A stretch of 64,000 nucleotides of DNA from Maridesulfovibrio zosterae DSM 11974 (GCF_000425265.1 NZ_AUDC01000015.1:62001-126000), one strand, 5' to 3'. Positions 7,737-16,859 are shown, numbered from the stretch's first letter. Program-made: numbers and translations. The notes: generated by a model not told the origin, from the sequence alone.

Positions 7737-8846
7737 ATGTCTATACCTTTTGCAGATTTAAAAAAGCAGTATTGCACGTTGCAGCCGGAAATTGATACGG
7801 CTATGAAGCAGGTAATAGAGAAAAGTGCTTTTATCAACGGTCCATTTGCAGCTGTATTTGAAGAAGAATTTGCCCGGTTTTGCTCAGCAAAGTTCTGTAT
7901 AGGGGTGGGCAACGGGACAGATGCTCTCTTCATTGCTTTGAAAGGATTAGGGGTCGGAGCTGGAGATGAAGTCCTTGTCCCGGCAATGACTTTCATCGCC
8001 ACAGGAGAAGCTGTGACAATGGCTGGAGCAAAACCAATTTTCGTTGATGTTGATCCGGCAACAGGAACTATGAGCGTAGAAGACCTACGTAGAAAGATTA
8101 GTCCAACCTCAAAAGCAGTAATCACGGTACATCTTTATGGTCACCCTGCAGATATGAACGCCATTGATCCTATTGCCCGTGAAAAGGGTCTGTATGTAGT
8201 CCAGGACGCAGCTCAGGCTCACGGTGCAACGATTGACGGGCGTCCGCTTTCTAAATTTGGGGATTGTGTCTGTTACAGTTTTTATCCCGGGAAAAACCTC
8301 GGAGCTTACGGGGATGCCGGGGCAGTTGTAACCGACAATGCAGATTTAGCCGAATACATTCGTAAGTTTGCCAATCATGGACGTAACGATAAATACGATC
8401 ATCAGTTCGAGGGGGTGAATTCACGTCTAGATGGCTTACAGGCTGCAATTCTTTCTGTTAAACTCAAGTATCTGGACCAATGGACAGCGCAACGTCGTGC
8501 CATTGCCGCAATATATAAACGTGAATTGACTGGACTCAAAGGACTTATCCTGCCCAAAAGCCATAGCTGGGCGGGCCACGTATATCATCTGTACGTAGTG
8601 CGCTGCGCTAACCGCTATTCTTTACAAGAATTTCTTTCTGACAATAAAATTGCAACAGGAATCCATTACCCCGTGGCTCTCCCGTTTATGGAAGCATACG
8701 CTTATTATCGCCATGTACACACTGATTTTCCTGTTGCTTACGCAATGCAGGAGTCTGTCTTCTCTCTGCCTATGTATCCGGAAATGACGGAGGACCAGGT
8801 CATGCAAGTTTGCAGGGCCATAAAAACTTTTTGTGATAAATATTAA
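7737..8846 (+). CDS. DegT/DnrJ/EryC1/StrS-family aminotransferase
   Basis: 369 aa PLP-dependent nucleotide-sugar aminotransferase. Visible family marks: GNGTDALFIAL (residues 58-68) for phosphate binding, QDAAQAHGA (156-164) with the Asp that contacts the PLP ring nitrogen, and K186 in YPGKNLGAYGDAGA as the Schiff-base lysine. It should transfer an amino group from glutamate to a keto-sugar nucleotide. With the preceding dehydrogenase and formyltransferase it forms a compact set for making a formamido-deoxy sugar. Which ring position is aminated cannot be told from sequence alone. Confidence 0.9.
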   Translation: MSIPFADLKKQYCTLQPEIDTAMKQVIEKSAFINGPFAAVFEEEFARFCSAKFCIGVGNGTDALFIALKGLGVGAGDEVLVPAMTFIATGEAVTMAGAKPIFVDVDPATGTMSVEDLRRKISPTSKAVITVHLYGHPADMNAIDPIAREKGLYVVQDAAQAHGATIDGRPLSKFGDCVCYSFYPGKNLGAYGDAGAVVTDNADLAEYIRKFANHGRNDKYDHQFEGVNSRLDGLQAAILSVKLKYLDQWTAQRRAIAAIYKRELTGLKGLILPKSHSWAGHVYHLYVVRCANRYSLQEFLSDNKIATGIHYPVALPFMEAYAYYRHVHTDFPVAYAMQESVFSLPMYPEMTEDQVMQVCRAIKTFCDKY

Positions 8847-9001
8847 GATCTAAAAAACAATCGTATACGATAACAGAGAAGTCGATTAAAGCTTAATAAC
8901 CAATAATCATTATAGACAATTAAAAACTATTCTTGTTTAATAGTTCTTAAATGATTATATTATATCTCTAAGACGACTCTAAAAAAGAGAGAATACCTTA
9001 A

Positions 9002-10918
9002 ATGATTCCTCCCTCATATATATTGACATGCTCACCTGGAGCATATCTTCCCGAGCCACGTGTTAGGGATATTCTCGACAGCATTGATACACGTCTGGTA
9101 ATTGCAGCAGCAGGGATCTCTGCGCGAACCTCTTTAATGCTTAACAAGCTTGCAAATGAAACAAACAAAATCGATCTTTTTATTTCCGAAGATCAACAGG
9201 ATTACACTAAAGTCCTTGAGGAAGCCTTACAAAAAGTAGTTTCCCTTCATCCTGCCGGGCTGACCATTATTATTGATGGTAGAATTGAACTTTCAGAGCA
9301 GCTCTTCCCGGCAATCATCACCGAATTTGAAGATAATCCCGAGTGCGGATTTGCTGTTATCAGCCAGAACTCCATAGAAATACCTTCTCCCTGCTCATTT
9401 GTTTTAGATATGCTGCAAAAACCTTTTTACCCGCTTTTTACTATTTTGCGAAATGATTTGCTTCAATCACAAGCAACCATCCTCAATGAAGATTTACAAT
9501 TTTTTGCCTTGCCAGAATTATTACTCCGACTATCTTCACAAACATCAATAAAAATTCTGCCGCCAACGTGTCTGCAAAAAACACCTGTCGATTCTAGAAG
9601 AACTAGAAAAGAAAACGAACAACAGGTTATGGACGAAGAAAATAACGTCCTTGAAAAATATCAAAAGTTGTTTTTTGAGCGAAAATTCAAACAACTATCT
9701 ACCAAGGAGTTGGCAAAAACTTATCAATTTCATATCAATCAGGTTATGGAACTTCTTAAAAAGATCAAAGAAGGAATTCTGGAATCAGTTGAAGATTATG
9801 ATCGCCATATTTTCCGATATTGCTTGCTCGCCCTATTCTCAGGGGAAACAGAAAATGCACGCCAGATGATGGAAATAAGTTTCAGCGTTGTGAGTGAACG
9901 TCCCGCTTTGATGAGGCTTTACAAACTGATAACCCTATATTTTCCGTTACAGCCCCAACCTGTTTCAGGGCCGGAAAAAGTAAGCGTTATTATTGCATTA
10001 TTTAATCAGGGACATTATCTTGAAGAGGCTGTAACTTCAGTTCTCCGGCAAACATGGACAAACTGGGAAATTATTATTGTCAATGACGGTTCAACAGACA
10101 ACTCGTACGAAATAGCCAAAGAATTAGTAAAAAGATTGAATGACAGCAGGATTAAACTGATCACTCAGGAAAACAAAGGTATGGCAGGATCACGTATTAG
10201 TGGCTTAAAAGAAAGTGACGGAGATTTTGTAGTCGCTTTAGACTCAGACGACATGATTGCCCCAGAGTATTTTGCCATAGCAATAAACCTTATTAATAAT
10301 AATTCAAAGGCTGCATGGATTACGCCGAAAACACTTGTTTTCGGAAATAACAACCACATCGCATGGGGAGAAGAATACTCACCAATTAACGCAATTATAG
10401 GTTGCCCAGCTCCTTGTTCGTCTTTAATACGACGAAAAGTATTAGATCAGGTCGGATATTTTCGTACTGACCTTACGAATAGAGAAGATTCGGAGTTATG
10501 GCTACGTCTGTTAGAAGGAGGCTGGACTTCTATAACTACAAAAAAGCCTCTTTTTATATATCGGCATGCCTGCCAACGCGCCGGAATTAAAACAACGCCT
10601 AACCTTGCGAGCAAAGAGGAGATTACATCTCTCCATCCTTGGTGGTTCCGCCGAGATCTGAACCTTGAAATGCGTGAAAAAGCATTCACAGCCTTCCCCA
10701 CGCAGCGCTTTCCTGACTGGTTTTTAAACTGGAAAAATATCAATAAACTTATCCCCCTGTTTAATGATAGAGAAAAATTTATTGCAGCCATGGAAGAGCT
10801 GAAAGCAGCATACCCTCCCATAACAAAGCCTAGCAGATGGAATAGTGACGATGATGATTGTTACCTTGATATACGTGAAGTTTTTTTTGGGGTGGGCTCA
10901 CAAACAAAAGAGAACTAA
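9002..10918 (+). CDS. Large glycosyltransferase with C-terminal GT2 domain
   Basis: 638 aa. Residues about 326-560 form a GT-A family 2 domain: VSVIIALFNQGHYLEEAV, then IIIVNDGSTDNS, then the metal/donor-binding ALDSDDM and a DSELWLRLLEGG segment near the acceptor side. The first 320 residues contain a diverged Rossmann-like region (ADITIIIDG-like strand near residue 90) and a helical linker, and I do not recognise a family for them. No signal peptide or membrane segment. The ribosome site is weak (GAGAG about 10 bases upstream). It probably builds the same surface glycan as its neighbours. Confidence 0.78.
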   Translation: MIPPSYILTCSPGAYLPEPRVRDILDSIDTRLVIAAAGISARTSLMLNKLANETNKIDLFISEDQQDYTKVLEEALQKVVSLHPAGLTIIIDGRIELSEQLFPAIITEFEDNPECGFAVISQNSIEIPSPCSFVLDMLQKPFYPLFTILRNDLLQSQATILNEDLQFFALPELLLRLSSQTSIKILPPTCLQKTPVDSRRTRKENEQQVMDEENNVLEKYQKLFFERKFKQLSTKELAKTYQFHINQVMELLKKIKEGILESVEDYDRHIFRYCLLALFSGETENARQMMEISFSVVSERPALMRLYKLITLYFPLQPQPVSGPEKVSVIIALFNQGHYLEEAVTSVLRQTWTNWEIIIVNDGSTDNSYEIAKELVKRLNDSRIKLITQENKGMAGSRISGLKESDGDFVVALDSDDMIAPEYFAIAINLINNNSKAAWITPKTLVFGNNNHIAWGEEYSPINAIIGCPAPCSSLIRRKVLDQVGYFRTDLTNREDSELWLRLLEGGWTSITTKKPLFIYRHACQRAGIKTTPNLASKEEITSLHPWWFRRDLNLEMREKAFTAFPTQRFPDWFLNWKNINKLIPLFNDREKFIAAMEELKAAYPPITKPSRWNSDDDDCYLDIREVFFGVGSQTKEN

Positions 10919-10998
10919 ACCTACTTGCTTGAACCTGCGGGATCAGAGATGATCCATTAAAACTGGCTCTATATTTCGCTGGCTAGCACCTTATCGGC

Positions 10999-11811
10999 CT
11001 ATTTTCCCAATGAATTTACTGACAAATTCAACGGAATACCCATCTCCGTCAAGGAAGTGCCCCTCTCTACCCTTTTGGCATCCTTAATATACCATTTGAG
11101 CTGCTCTTCTCTATTGAAAATGCCTTTATCCCCCATAGAGATTTTAGATGTATCGATATGCTTGGTATATGCTAAATTGTATTTGCTCACCGGGTCATCA
11201 AAATGTTCTACATTTAGTAAAGGATATAGATAACCGTTACAATACCCGCTTCGTGCTATTGCCCTTTGATACTCAGTCCATCCGAAAGTCTTCCGTGTCG
11301 GGTGAACATCCAGATAACCATGTTTTTCCTGAACACTTTTGCGAAGCAAATAACAACAGCCACCAATAAACGCATCGGGAATCAAAGAAATACCATCAAG
11401 AGACACCACTCGACGTTCAAGCTCTTTTTCGTCTACGTACGCCATGTCGAAATGAAACCCTCCGACAACACCTATCTTATCAGATTTTTGATGTGCTTCA
11501 AGTAATCTGCTCAGCCAGTTTTTAGGAACTAAGGTGTCATTGTCGACTTTTCCTACAAATTCTCCTTTGGCCGTCCTCCAAAAAACATTAGTGGGCATGG
11601 AAATACCAATATTTTTTGAATTGAATAGTATTTTACGTATGGTCTTTTTGTATTTTTCCTGTATCTCTTGCAAGTATTCAACAGTCCCGTCAGTTGAGCC
11701 ATTGTCCATAATAGTTAAGGAAAAATCTGTTCCGGCATTTTCTATAAGTGCGGGAAGAGTTATTTTTGTATATGCAATCCTATTGAATGTTATATAAAGA
11801 ATATCTATCAT
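10999..11811 (-). CDS. Family 2 glycosyltransferase
   Basis: 270 aa GT-A fold enzyme. The N-terminus IDILYITFNR, the MDNGSTDGTVEYL nucleotide-binding turn and the DNDT motif in VGKVDNDTLVPKNW (the DxD-type metal site) define family 2. IGGCCYLLRKSV matches the region that closes the sugar pocket. No membrane segment is seen, so it is a soluble or peripheral transferase. It is convergent with the upstream plus-strand gene and shares strand with the next two glycan genes. Donor and acceptor are unknown. Confidence 0.83.
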   Translation of the reverse strand: MIDILYITFNRIAYTKITLPALIENAGTDFSLTIMDNGSTDGTVEYLQEIQEKYKKTIRKILFNSKNIGISMPTNVFWRTAKGEFVGKVDNDTLVPKNWLSRLLEAHQKSDKIGVVGGFHFDMAYVDEKELERRVVSLDGISLIPDAFIGGCCYLLRKSVQEKHGYLDVHPTRKTFGWTEYQRAIARSGYCNGYLYPLLNVEHFDDPVSKYNLAYTKHIDTSKISMGDKGIFNREEQLKWYIKDAKRVERGTSLTEMGIPLNLSVNSLGK

Positions 11812-11895
11812 GTAAATCTCTGTGTTTTATCTAGCATTATCAGAAGGAGCATGCTCCATAATATGTTGGATACATAAAGTTTCGATACAATAAGA

Positions 11896-13368
11896 TTAGT
11901 CTAATATCTGCTTGTAAAATGTACGATGTCTGAGATCATATTCTTTTTGTTCTTCTTGTGTACTTCGACATTTCTCCAGTGTCACGGTCATACCAGCAAT
12001 AGCTCTGGGTGTATGCAACAGTGGTTCTAAATCTTTTTGTTGCTGGTACATTTTTTTACCTAAATCACTCGGAGAGTAAGAAAGGTCCTTTACAAAGAAA
12101 CGATAATCCCGCCAGCCACAATACCAAGACCAGTCCGTGTAATATTTAAAACTCATTTCATTGAAAGCCCGAACATGAGTAGGGTCCTGCCACGCTCCGT
12201 GCGACAGATCGTAAGGGACCTGTACTATAAGCCTTCCCCCTACGTGCAATAAATTTAAAAAATTTGTCATCGTACAAATGACATCAGGAACATGCTCTAA
12301 AACATCATTGGCAATAATTTCTTCAAAATGGCCTTCTGGTAAAGATATATTTCCAAAACGGCGCGTTTTGTGAATTTCTTCTGGATTTATGGGAGCGGAC
12401 AGGTCCAGTAAAATATCAGGGGCCCATGCAGAATTAATGTCGATATTCAGGTATTCATCTTTGAAATCTTTTCCTGAACCAGCATTCAGAAGAGTGGGAA
12501 AACTTTTCACTTCTGAGGGGCTGCTAACAGCTTTCCGGGCAGCCTCAGCGAGAACATCATCATAACGATATTTTGTGAAACATGAATAACCAAGTTCTCC
12601 CTGTTTAACTATTTCTTCAGTATTACCAAGTAGTTTTGTGATGGTATCCACGACTGAATTATACGGGGTAAAGATGCAGGACTCTTCAAACTCAGCTGGA
12701 ACCGATGTGTCTTCATTACGCTCGCATACAACAGTTTTTTTATTTGCTAAAAGAAAACCGATACGCACTTCTTCAAAAATACCAGGAGTATAATAATGCA
12801 TATTCAGGATTAATCTGGATCTAGCAATATAAAAATTTCGTTCATGACCGAATACTTTTTCAATAGCTATAGCGTTAACCCCACGCTCACGGAGTTCCGT
12901 AATAATGCTCTGCCTCCTCGGGTTCATATAACCATAAAATAGGACATCAATATCTTTTGGATAATTTTCATCCAAACATGTCATTTGAGGAGTGTATCTC
13001 AATGGCACATGATAAACTTCTGTTACTTTGAAATTTCTTTTTAGAATATCAATGTTTCGTTCACTGTAATCCCACACGGTTAGTTTGCACAAGGATTCAA
13101 TATAATGAGGTCGTAATGCTTTGCTTCCTTTAACTATTTGCTCAAAATTATAAATAATTGAATTTTCAGGGATAGTATTTAGCGGAAATTCTGGAATATC
13201 CTGCAATCCAAAAATAATATTAACTGCATCAGTCGAAAGTTTGTTTTTTAAAATTTCAACGGAATATCCAAATGCAGAAAGAGTGTCCCGTAACGGATAA
13301 ATAATATCTTCAACACATCTCCAGTAGGGTGAATCTGGGCGATAGAGGACGACGATGCTAAAATCCAT
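11896..13368 (-). CDS. Glycosyltransferase-like plus SAM methyltransferase fusion
   Basis: 490 aa with two parts. Residues 1-290 look like a diverged GT-B glycosyltransferase: a DVLFYGYMNPRR strand-turn, then LILNMHYYTPGIFEEVRIGF, the usual acidic-residue helix near the donor site. Residues about 298-440 are a class I methyltransferase with motif I LNAGSGKDF, the acidic LNIDIN strand, and ANDVLEHVPD before the motif-IV-like segment VPYDLSHGAWQDPTHVRAF. This is the second such fusion in the island. It probably modifies a glycan or its lipid carrier; the substrate is unknown. Confidence 0.75.
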   Translation of the reverse strand: MDFSIVVLYRPDSPYWRCVEDIIYPLRDTLSAFGYSVEILKNKLSTDAVNIIFGLQDIPEFPLNTIPENSIIYNFEQIVKGSKALRPHYIESLCKLTVWDYSERNIDILKRNFKVTEVYHVPLRYTPQMTCLDENYPKDIDVLFYGYMNPRRQSIITELRERGVNAIAIEKVFGHERNFYIARSRLILNMHYYTPGIFEEVRIGFLLANKKTVVCERNEDTSVPAEFEESCIFTPYNSVVDTITKLLGNTEEIVKQGELGYSCFTKYRYDDVLAEAARKAVSSPSEVKSFPTLLNAGSGKDFKDEYLNIDINSAWAPDILLDLSAPINPEEIHKTRRFGNISLPEGHFEEIIANDVLEHVPDVICTMTNFLNLLHVGGRLIVQVPYDLSHGAWQDPTHVRAFNEMSFKYYTDWSWYCGWRDYRFFVKDLSYSPSDLGKKMYQQQKDLEPLLHTPRAIAGMTVTLEKCRSTQEEQKEYDLRHRTFYKQILD

Positions 13369-13525
13369 ATTGAACCTTTGCTAAAGAGCATTTTTTACGA
13401 TAATATTATAGATTTGAATTAATAGTATTATAAATTTAGCAAACATGCAGAGAGCTGTCGAGAGATGTTTTTATTCAACGGACAGTGGCCTTTTAAAACT
13501 CTTATAAAAAAGGGCTACTTAAGCT

Positions 13526-14578
13526 TTAACGCAATCCGGCTAAAGCCTTTAAAGCTGGCTTCAATATGCTAAGAAAGTTACTATCCATCATAAACTCATC
13601 AAGTATCTTTTTACCTTCAACAAGATCCAGCCCTGAACGTAACGCCTTACCTTGGGAAAGAGCATTAAACTGCCCATTCAAAATTAATAAAACATGCTGC
13701 CAAAGCGCCATCACAATGAATTGAGATGCTTGATCTCTATTAAAAGCTGAATGAGCGAGAAGAGTATCAATCAATACTTCATTGCCTTTTTTCACTGAAG
13801 GAGCCCATTCCGGACTGTTAACCAGAGAAAAAAGCGCTGTATTATTCCAATTAAAAATGGGTTTCATATTCTGCTGAAACAGAACTAAAAAGACATCAAG
13901 CATTTCAATCTTTCCAGATATCAATGAGATGCAACACGGATAAAATTCCTCACCAAGGTATCGGCTAGGCATAGCATCAGCATCCTTGTACATCTTCACC
14001 CATGCCTCAGACCTGAAAATACTGTACTGTGTGCTTCTGCCACTAACAATATAAGTATTAAGCCTTTCAAGCGAAGTCTCACCCGTTAGATCAGGAGAGT
14101 TACGGGTCGCCATTGCAACCACCTTTCCACTTGGCCCCTCCCTATCAAGCTGGTAAACGATTCTCTTACCACAAGCAGCAATGAAATCTTTATTTTTTTC
14201 TAAGAAATCTACACACTGAGCGATTCCGTCAGGAACCAAGAAATCATCATCTCCACAGTAAATGGCGTAAGGAGTTTTAATATTCTCATTCAAAGCTTTT
14301 ACGCAAGATCCACTATGAGGATAAGCTGAAGAGGGATAATGAGCATATTTAACAGATACTTTCTTTTCATATTTTTTTACTGCATCTAATACTTCAACAC
14401 GACGATTTTCATCACTTGAATCACCAATAAGGATATCCCCTGTAAACCCGATACTACTATAGTAATATAAAAAGCGAGATATGAATTCCGGCCTGTTAAT
14501 GGTCGGAGTAATTATTGTAACTAGATCGTTCAAAGAATCCTTTTTACCACCATCATATGCTAATTTATTAGAAGCCAT
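13526..14578 (-). CDS. TIGR00180-like family 2 glycosyltransferase
   Basis: 350 aa. VTIITPTINRPEF opens the GT-A domain, followed by LIGDSSDENRR and YCGDDDFLVPDGI, where the DDD is the likely metal site. The layout and length fit the TIGR00180 type of glycosyltransferases. AAGGA lies about 6 bases before the ATG. It is the first of the minus-strand island genes 14578 to 10999, although gaps of more than 80 bases make a single transcript uncertain. Confidence 0.78.
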   Translation of the reverse strand: MASNKLAYDGGKKDSLNDLVTIITPTINRPEFISRFLYYYSSIGFTGDILIGDSSDENRRVEVLDAVKKYEKKVSVKYAHYPSSAYPHSGSCVKALNENIKTPYAIYCGDDDFLVPDGIAQCVDFLEKNKDFIAACGKRIVYQLDREGPSGKVVAMATRNSPDLTGETSLERLNTYIVSGRSTQYSIFRSEAWVKMYKDADAMPSRYLGEEFYPCCISLISGKIEMLDVFLVLFQQNMKPIFNWNNTALFSLVNSPEWAPSVKKGNEVLIDTLLAHSAFNRDQASQFIVMALWQHVLLILNGQFNALSQGKALRSGLDLVEGKKILDEFMMDSNFLSILKPALKALAGLR

Positions 14579-14851
14579 TGCTTATCCTTTATGTACTAAT
14601 CTTACATTGAAACGTTATGAATTTAACATATTGCCATTTATGTGAAATATTATTTTAATTTCTAAGTCGCCCTTAGTGCCCTTCATCATCATAAAAAGAC
14701 ACAATGATCCTGCCACAAAAAACTGCCAATTTACACAATCTATTTAGACCTATTGCCCAATGAAGCAATAAGTTTCGATAAAACATATCTATCTTCAACA
14801 AAAAAAAGGGGCCTTAATATCAGTAACGATAGTATCCATACAAGATTTACC
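14579..14851. other. Decayed intergenic sequence downstream of the mosaic pseudogene
   Basis: AT-rich, with no intact gene. On the minus strand an ATG at 14839, placed after GAGGT just beyond the radical SAM stop, begins a frame (MDTIVTDIKAPFF) that ends in a stop after an 8-T run. Removing one T would extend it to about 32 codons. I read this as a relic of the next gene of a former operon; its family is not recognised. Confidence 0.4.
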
Positions 14852-15286
14852 TCATATCTCGACATATTTCCGTTTAAGCTTATGCTGCGTCAAATATTGT
14901 ATATGTAGCATTGTCTCTTCGCTAAACTTTTCACGAATCATGTTAAGAAAATTAGGATTCTTAAAATATGTATCAAAAAAAGTCTCTATAGGACAGAACC
15001 TTGCCATTTTTCAGGGAGTGTCCAATTATTCTCAATAGCTTGATCACACAGCTCAGAGCCAGGATAAGTCATTACAGAATAAACATTTAAATATTCAGCT
15101 GTTATCTTCATTGCCATCGCGAGATTATCCTGCATGGATTCAAAATCACCTTCAGGCAACCCCACAATAAAGTTGGCAAAATATTAATCCCAGCGGCTTT
15201 AATTTTCTCTGCAGCTTCATATGAGGCCTGTGGAGTATGCTTCTTGCTTATATCTGAAAGAATTCTTTTATTACCTGATTCAAAGC
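14852..15286 (-). pseudogene. Radical SAM protein, C-terminal relic with frameshift and deletion
   Basis: Minus-strand sequence resembling the C-terminal half of B12-binding-type radical SAM enzymes: FESGNKRILSDISKKHT, AAEKIKAAGINI, then after a one-base frameshift in the T-run near 15181 the frame continues as FIVGLPEGDFESMQDN and YLNVYSVMTYPGSELCD. A second frame change near 14993 follows GSVL, and the tail (TYFKNPNFLNMIREKF to KRKYVEI) ends at the TGA at 14852-14854. The CxxxCxxC cluster site is missing, so it cannot be active. The loss points to deletion within the island. Confidence 0.8.
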
Positions 15287-15443
15287 CAAGGAAAAGCAAT
15301 TTTTGAATATTATTTTTGTATGCGGAATGGATGACATTAGTCTCAGCCATCAAATTGTCGTAAATAAGCGAAGCCGGAGTCTTCTGATTGAAAGCAATCC
15401 CACCAGAAAGACCTGCAGCAAATACTACCAGTTTCGGCTTATT
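15287..15443 (-). pseudogene. GDP-L-fucose synthase fragment
   Basis: About 52 codons (KPKLVVFAAGLSGGI, then IYDNLMAETNVIHSAY, then KLLFLG) match the Rossmann core of GDP-L-fucose synthase (Fcl/WcaG), which has AAKVGGI, IYENLMIQTNVIHAAY and KLLFLGSSC at these places. It is joined in frame to the GHMP-kinase-like piece upstream and to the radical SAM piece downstream, and lacks the catalytic Ser/Tyr/Lys region. It is a relic of an earlier deoxysugar pathway. Confidence 0.7.
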
Positions 15444-15500
15444 CTTTTTAAAGTCTATCCTATTAAGCCCACCATAGGCAGCTGCAATCTGATCCTGTGC
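15441..15500 (-). pseudogene. GHMP sugar kinase fragment
   Basis: About 19 codons, QDQIAAAYGGLNRIDFKKN, that match the conserved GxQDQ-AAAFGG-N-I-F block of HddA-like sugar kinases. It is too short to function. It is joined in frame between the epimerase relic and the fucose-synthase relic, which suggests serial deletions in an older glycan gene cluster. Confidence 0.6.
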
Positions 15501-15738
15501 CCCAACGATAGCAGCTAAGGGTAGATATATCATGGCTCGCAATAAGTTTATCTACAAGCTCTTAATCACAAATATCACCTTTAATAAATTTAAATGTTGG
15601 ATAATGACAGCAGTCTAAATGAGGAGCTTGACCGAAGAGCAAATTATCCAGAATAGTTACAACATATCCTTTCGACAAAAGAATAGGTGCTAAAGTGGAC
15701 CCTAAATACCCAGCGCCCCCGGCAATTAAGATTTTATT
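15501..15738 (-). pseudogene. NAD-dependent sugar epimerase/dehydratase, N-terminal relic
   Basis: Reading from about 15738 on the minus strand gives KILIAGGAGYLGSTLAPIL (the GxxGxxG dinucleotide motif) followed by VVTILDNLLFGQ and FIKGDICD. An in-frame TAA lies at 15562-15564, after which the frame goes on as ELVDKLIASHDI. A frame change then leads into LPLAAIVGA, which matches the PLAAIVGAP segment of these SDR enzymes. No good start codon is in frame. It is the first of four joined relics. Confidence 0.75.
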
Positions 15739-15965
15739 TCCATGCCTGCACCATTTAAAATTTATACTTTTTTAACTGTATATACTAATTAAATATTTAA
15801 CATAGTTTAGTACAATTTCAAACTTATTAGAAGCGAGATTTTTTTATTAACTTTATTGAACCACAGCAATCAATAGGTTAATGTTTAATAAATTTTGGTA
15901 AAAATTTCTTTAAATAGAATCTTCAATCACCTTAAAATACCATCATTCTGAATACTGGAGACACT

Positions 15966-16316
15966 ATGAAATTCGAAGATAATTCTGGTCGCTTTGATCT
16001 GAATGCAGCCTTGGAAAGGTTTTCCGGTGACACGGAATTGTTGTACGAGGCTATTGCTATTTTTAAAGAGGAATCTGTCAGCCACCTCAAAAAAGTAAGG
16101 CGTTTCCTAAGTGAAGGTAATCTTCAAGGAGTTTCTGAAGAAGCTCATACGCTAAAAGCAGAATGCGGAGCAGTCGGAGCTGTTACAGCTCAATTTTTAA
16201 GTGAGTCTATTGATAAAGCTGCACAAACAAATGACATAGCTGCTTCCAACGAACTATACACCAAACTAGAAGAAGAAGTTCAAATTGCTATAGATGAACT
16301 TCCTGACATTGCATAA
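15966..16316 (+). CDS. Histidine phosphotransfer (HPt) domain protein
   Basis: 116 aa single-domain protein. The four-helix HPt pattern is readable with the phospho-accepting His61 in EEAHTLKAECGAVGA; most HPt domains have Lys-Gly at HTLK-G, here Lys-Ala. It should relay phosphate between a hybrid kinase and a receiver. No kinase is nearby, but a single-domain receiver follows 122 bases later, so the two may form an orphan phosphorelay segment. CTGGAG lies about 6 bases before the ATG. Confidence 0.85.
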   Translation: MKFEDNSGRFDLNAALERFSGDTELLYEAIAIFKEESVSHLKKVRRFLSEGNLQGVSEEAHTLKAECGAVGAVTAQFLSESIDKAAQTNDIAASNELYTKLEEEVQIAIDELPDIA

Positions 16317-16438
16317 TGAACTTATGCTTGCGTAAAAGACAACTTATAATAGACATAACATCATTATAATTCCCATTTAATGCATTCATGCGCTAAACAA
16401 CCTGATCAACTGAATTATAACATGTTAAAATAAACACA

Positions 16439-16804
16439 ATGAAAACAATACTAATTATAGACGATGATCCCAAAATGCTTGATTTACTCAAGCACTATCT
16501 TCGGGATGAGCAATTAGAGGTTCTAACCGCTTCTGATGGTGAAGAAGGACTTCTTATGCGTAAATCCAATAATGTTGATTTAGTAATTATTGATATATTC
16601 ATGCCCAATATGGATGGGATTCAGACTATCATGGAAATGAAACAAGAATATATAGATATTAAAATTCTTGTTATATCAGGCGGCGGAGAATTTACGGGAC
16701 TTGAATATATCAAACAGGCTAAAGCATTAGGAGCCAGTGAAGCTCTCGTTAAACCGTTCACTCAAAAAGATTTCCTTTCAACTGTTCAGAACATGCTTTT
16801 ATAG
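16439..16804 (+). CDS. Single-domain response regulator (receiver only)
   Basis: 121 aa CheY-like receiver. The acidic pocket is D8-D9-D10, the phospho-acceptor D52 in VIIDIFMPNMDG, with S80 (VIS) and K105 (LVKPF) as the switch residues. All are conserved, so it can be phosphorylated. There is no output domain; it acts by protein contact. It follows the HPt gene, its likely partner. No clear ribosome site is seen in the AT-rich leader. Confidence 0.93.
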   Translation: MKTILIIDDDPKMLDLLKHYLRDEQLEVLTASDGEEGLLMRKSNNVDLVIIDIFMPNMDGIQTIMEMKQEYIDIKILVISGGGEFTGLEYIKQAKALGASEALVKPFTQKDFLSTVQNMLL

Positions 16805-16859
16805 CGCTTGTTTTAAAAACATCATTTCCCAAAGCATGTATTTCAAAAAGTTTTCATGT

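Noticed and set aside
10919-10998. Terminator between the convergent glycosyltransferase genes ending at 10918 and 10999
   Set aside because: Only a short GGATC-AGAGAT-GATCC hairpin without a T-run; too weak to call.
14705-14717. TGATCCTGCCACA, a 13-base match to the end of the IS3-family relic at 3393-3429
   Set aside because: No further IS sequence follows, and the 9-base core also occurs elsewhere (for example near 24069), so a solo IS end cannot be shown.
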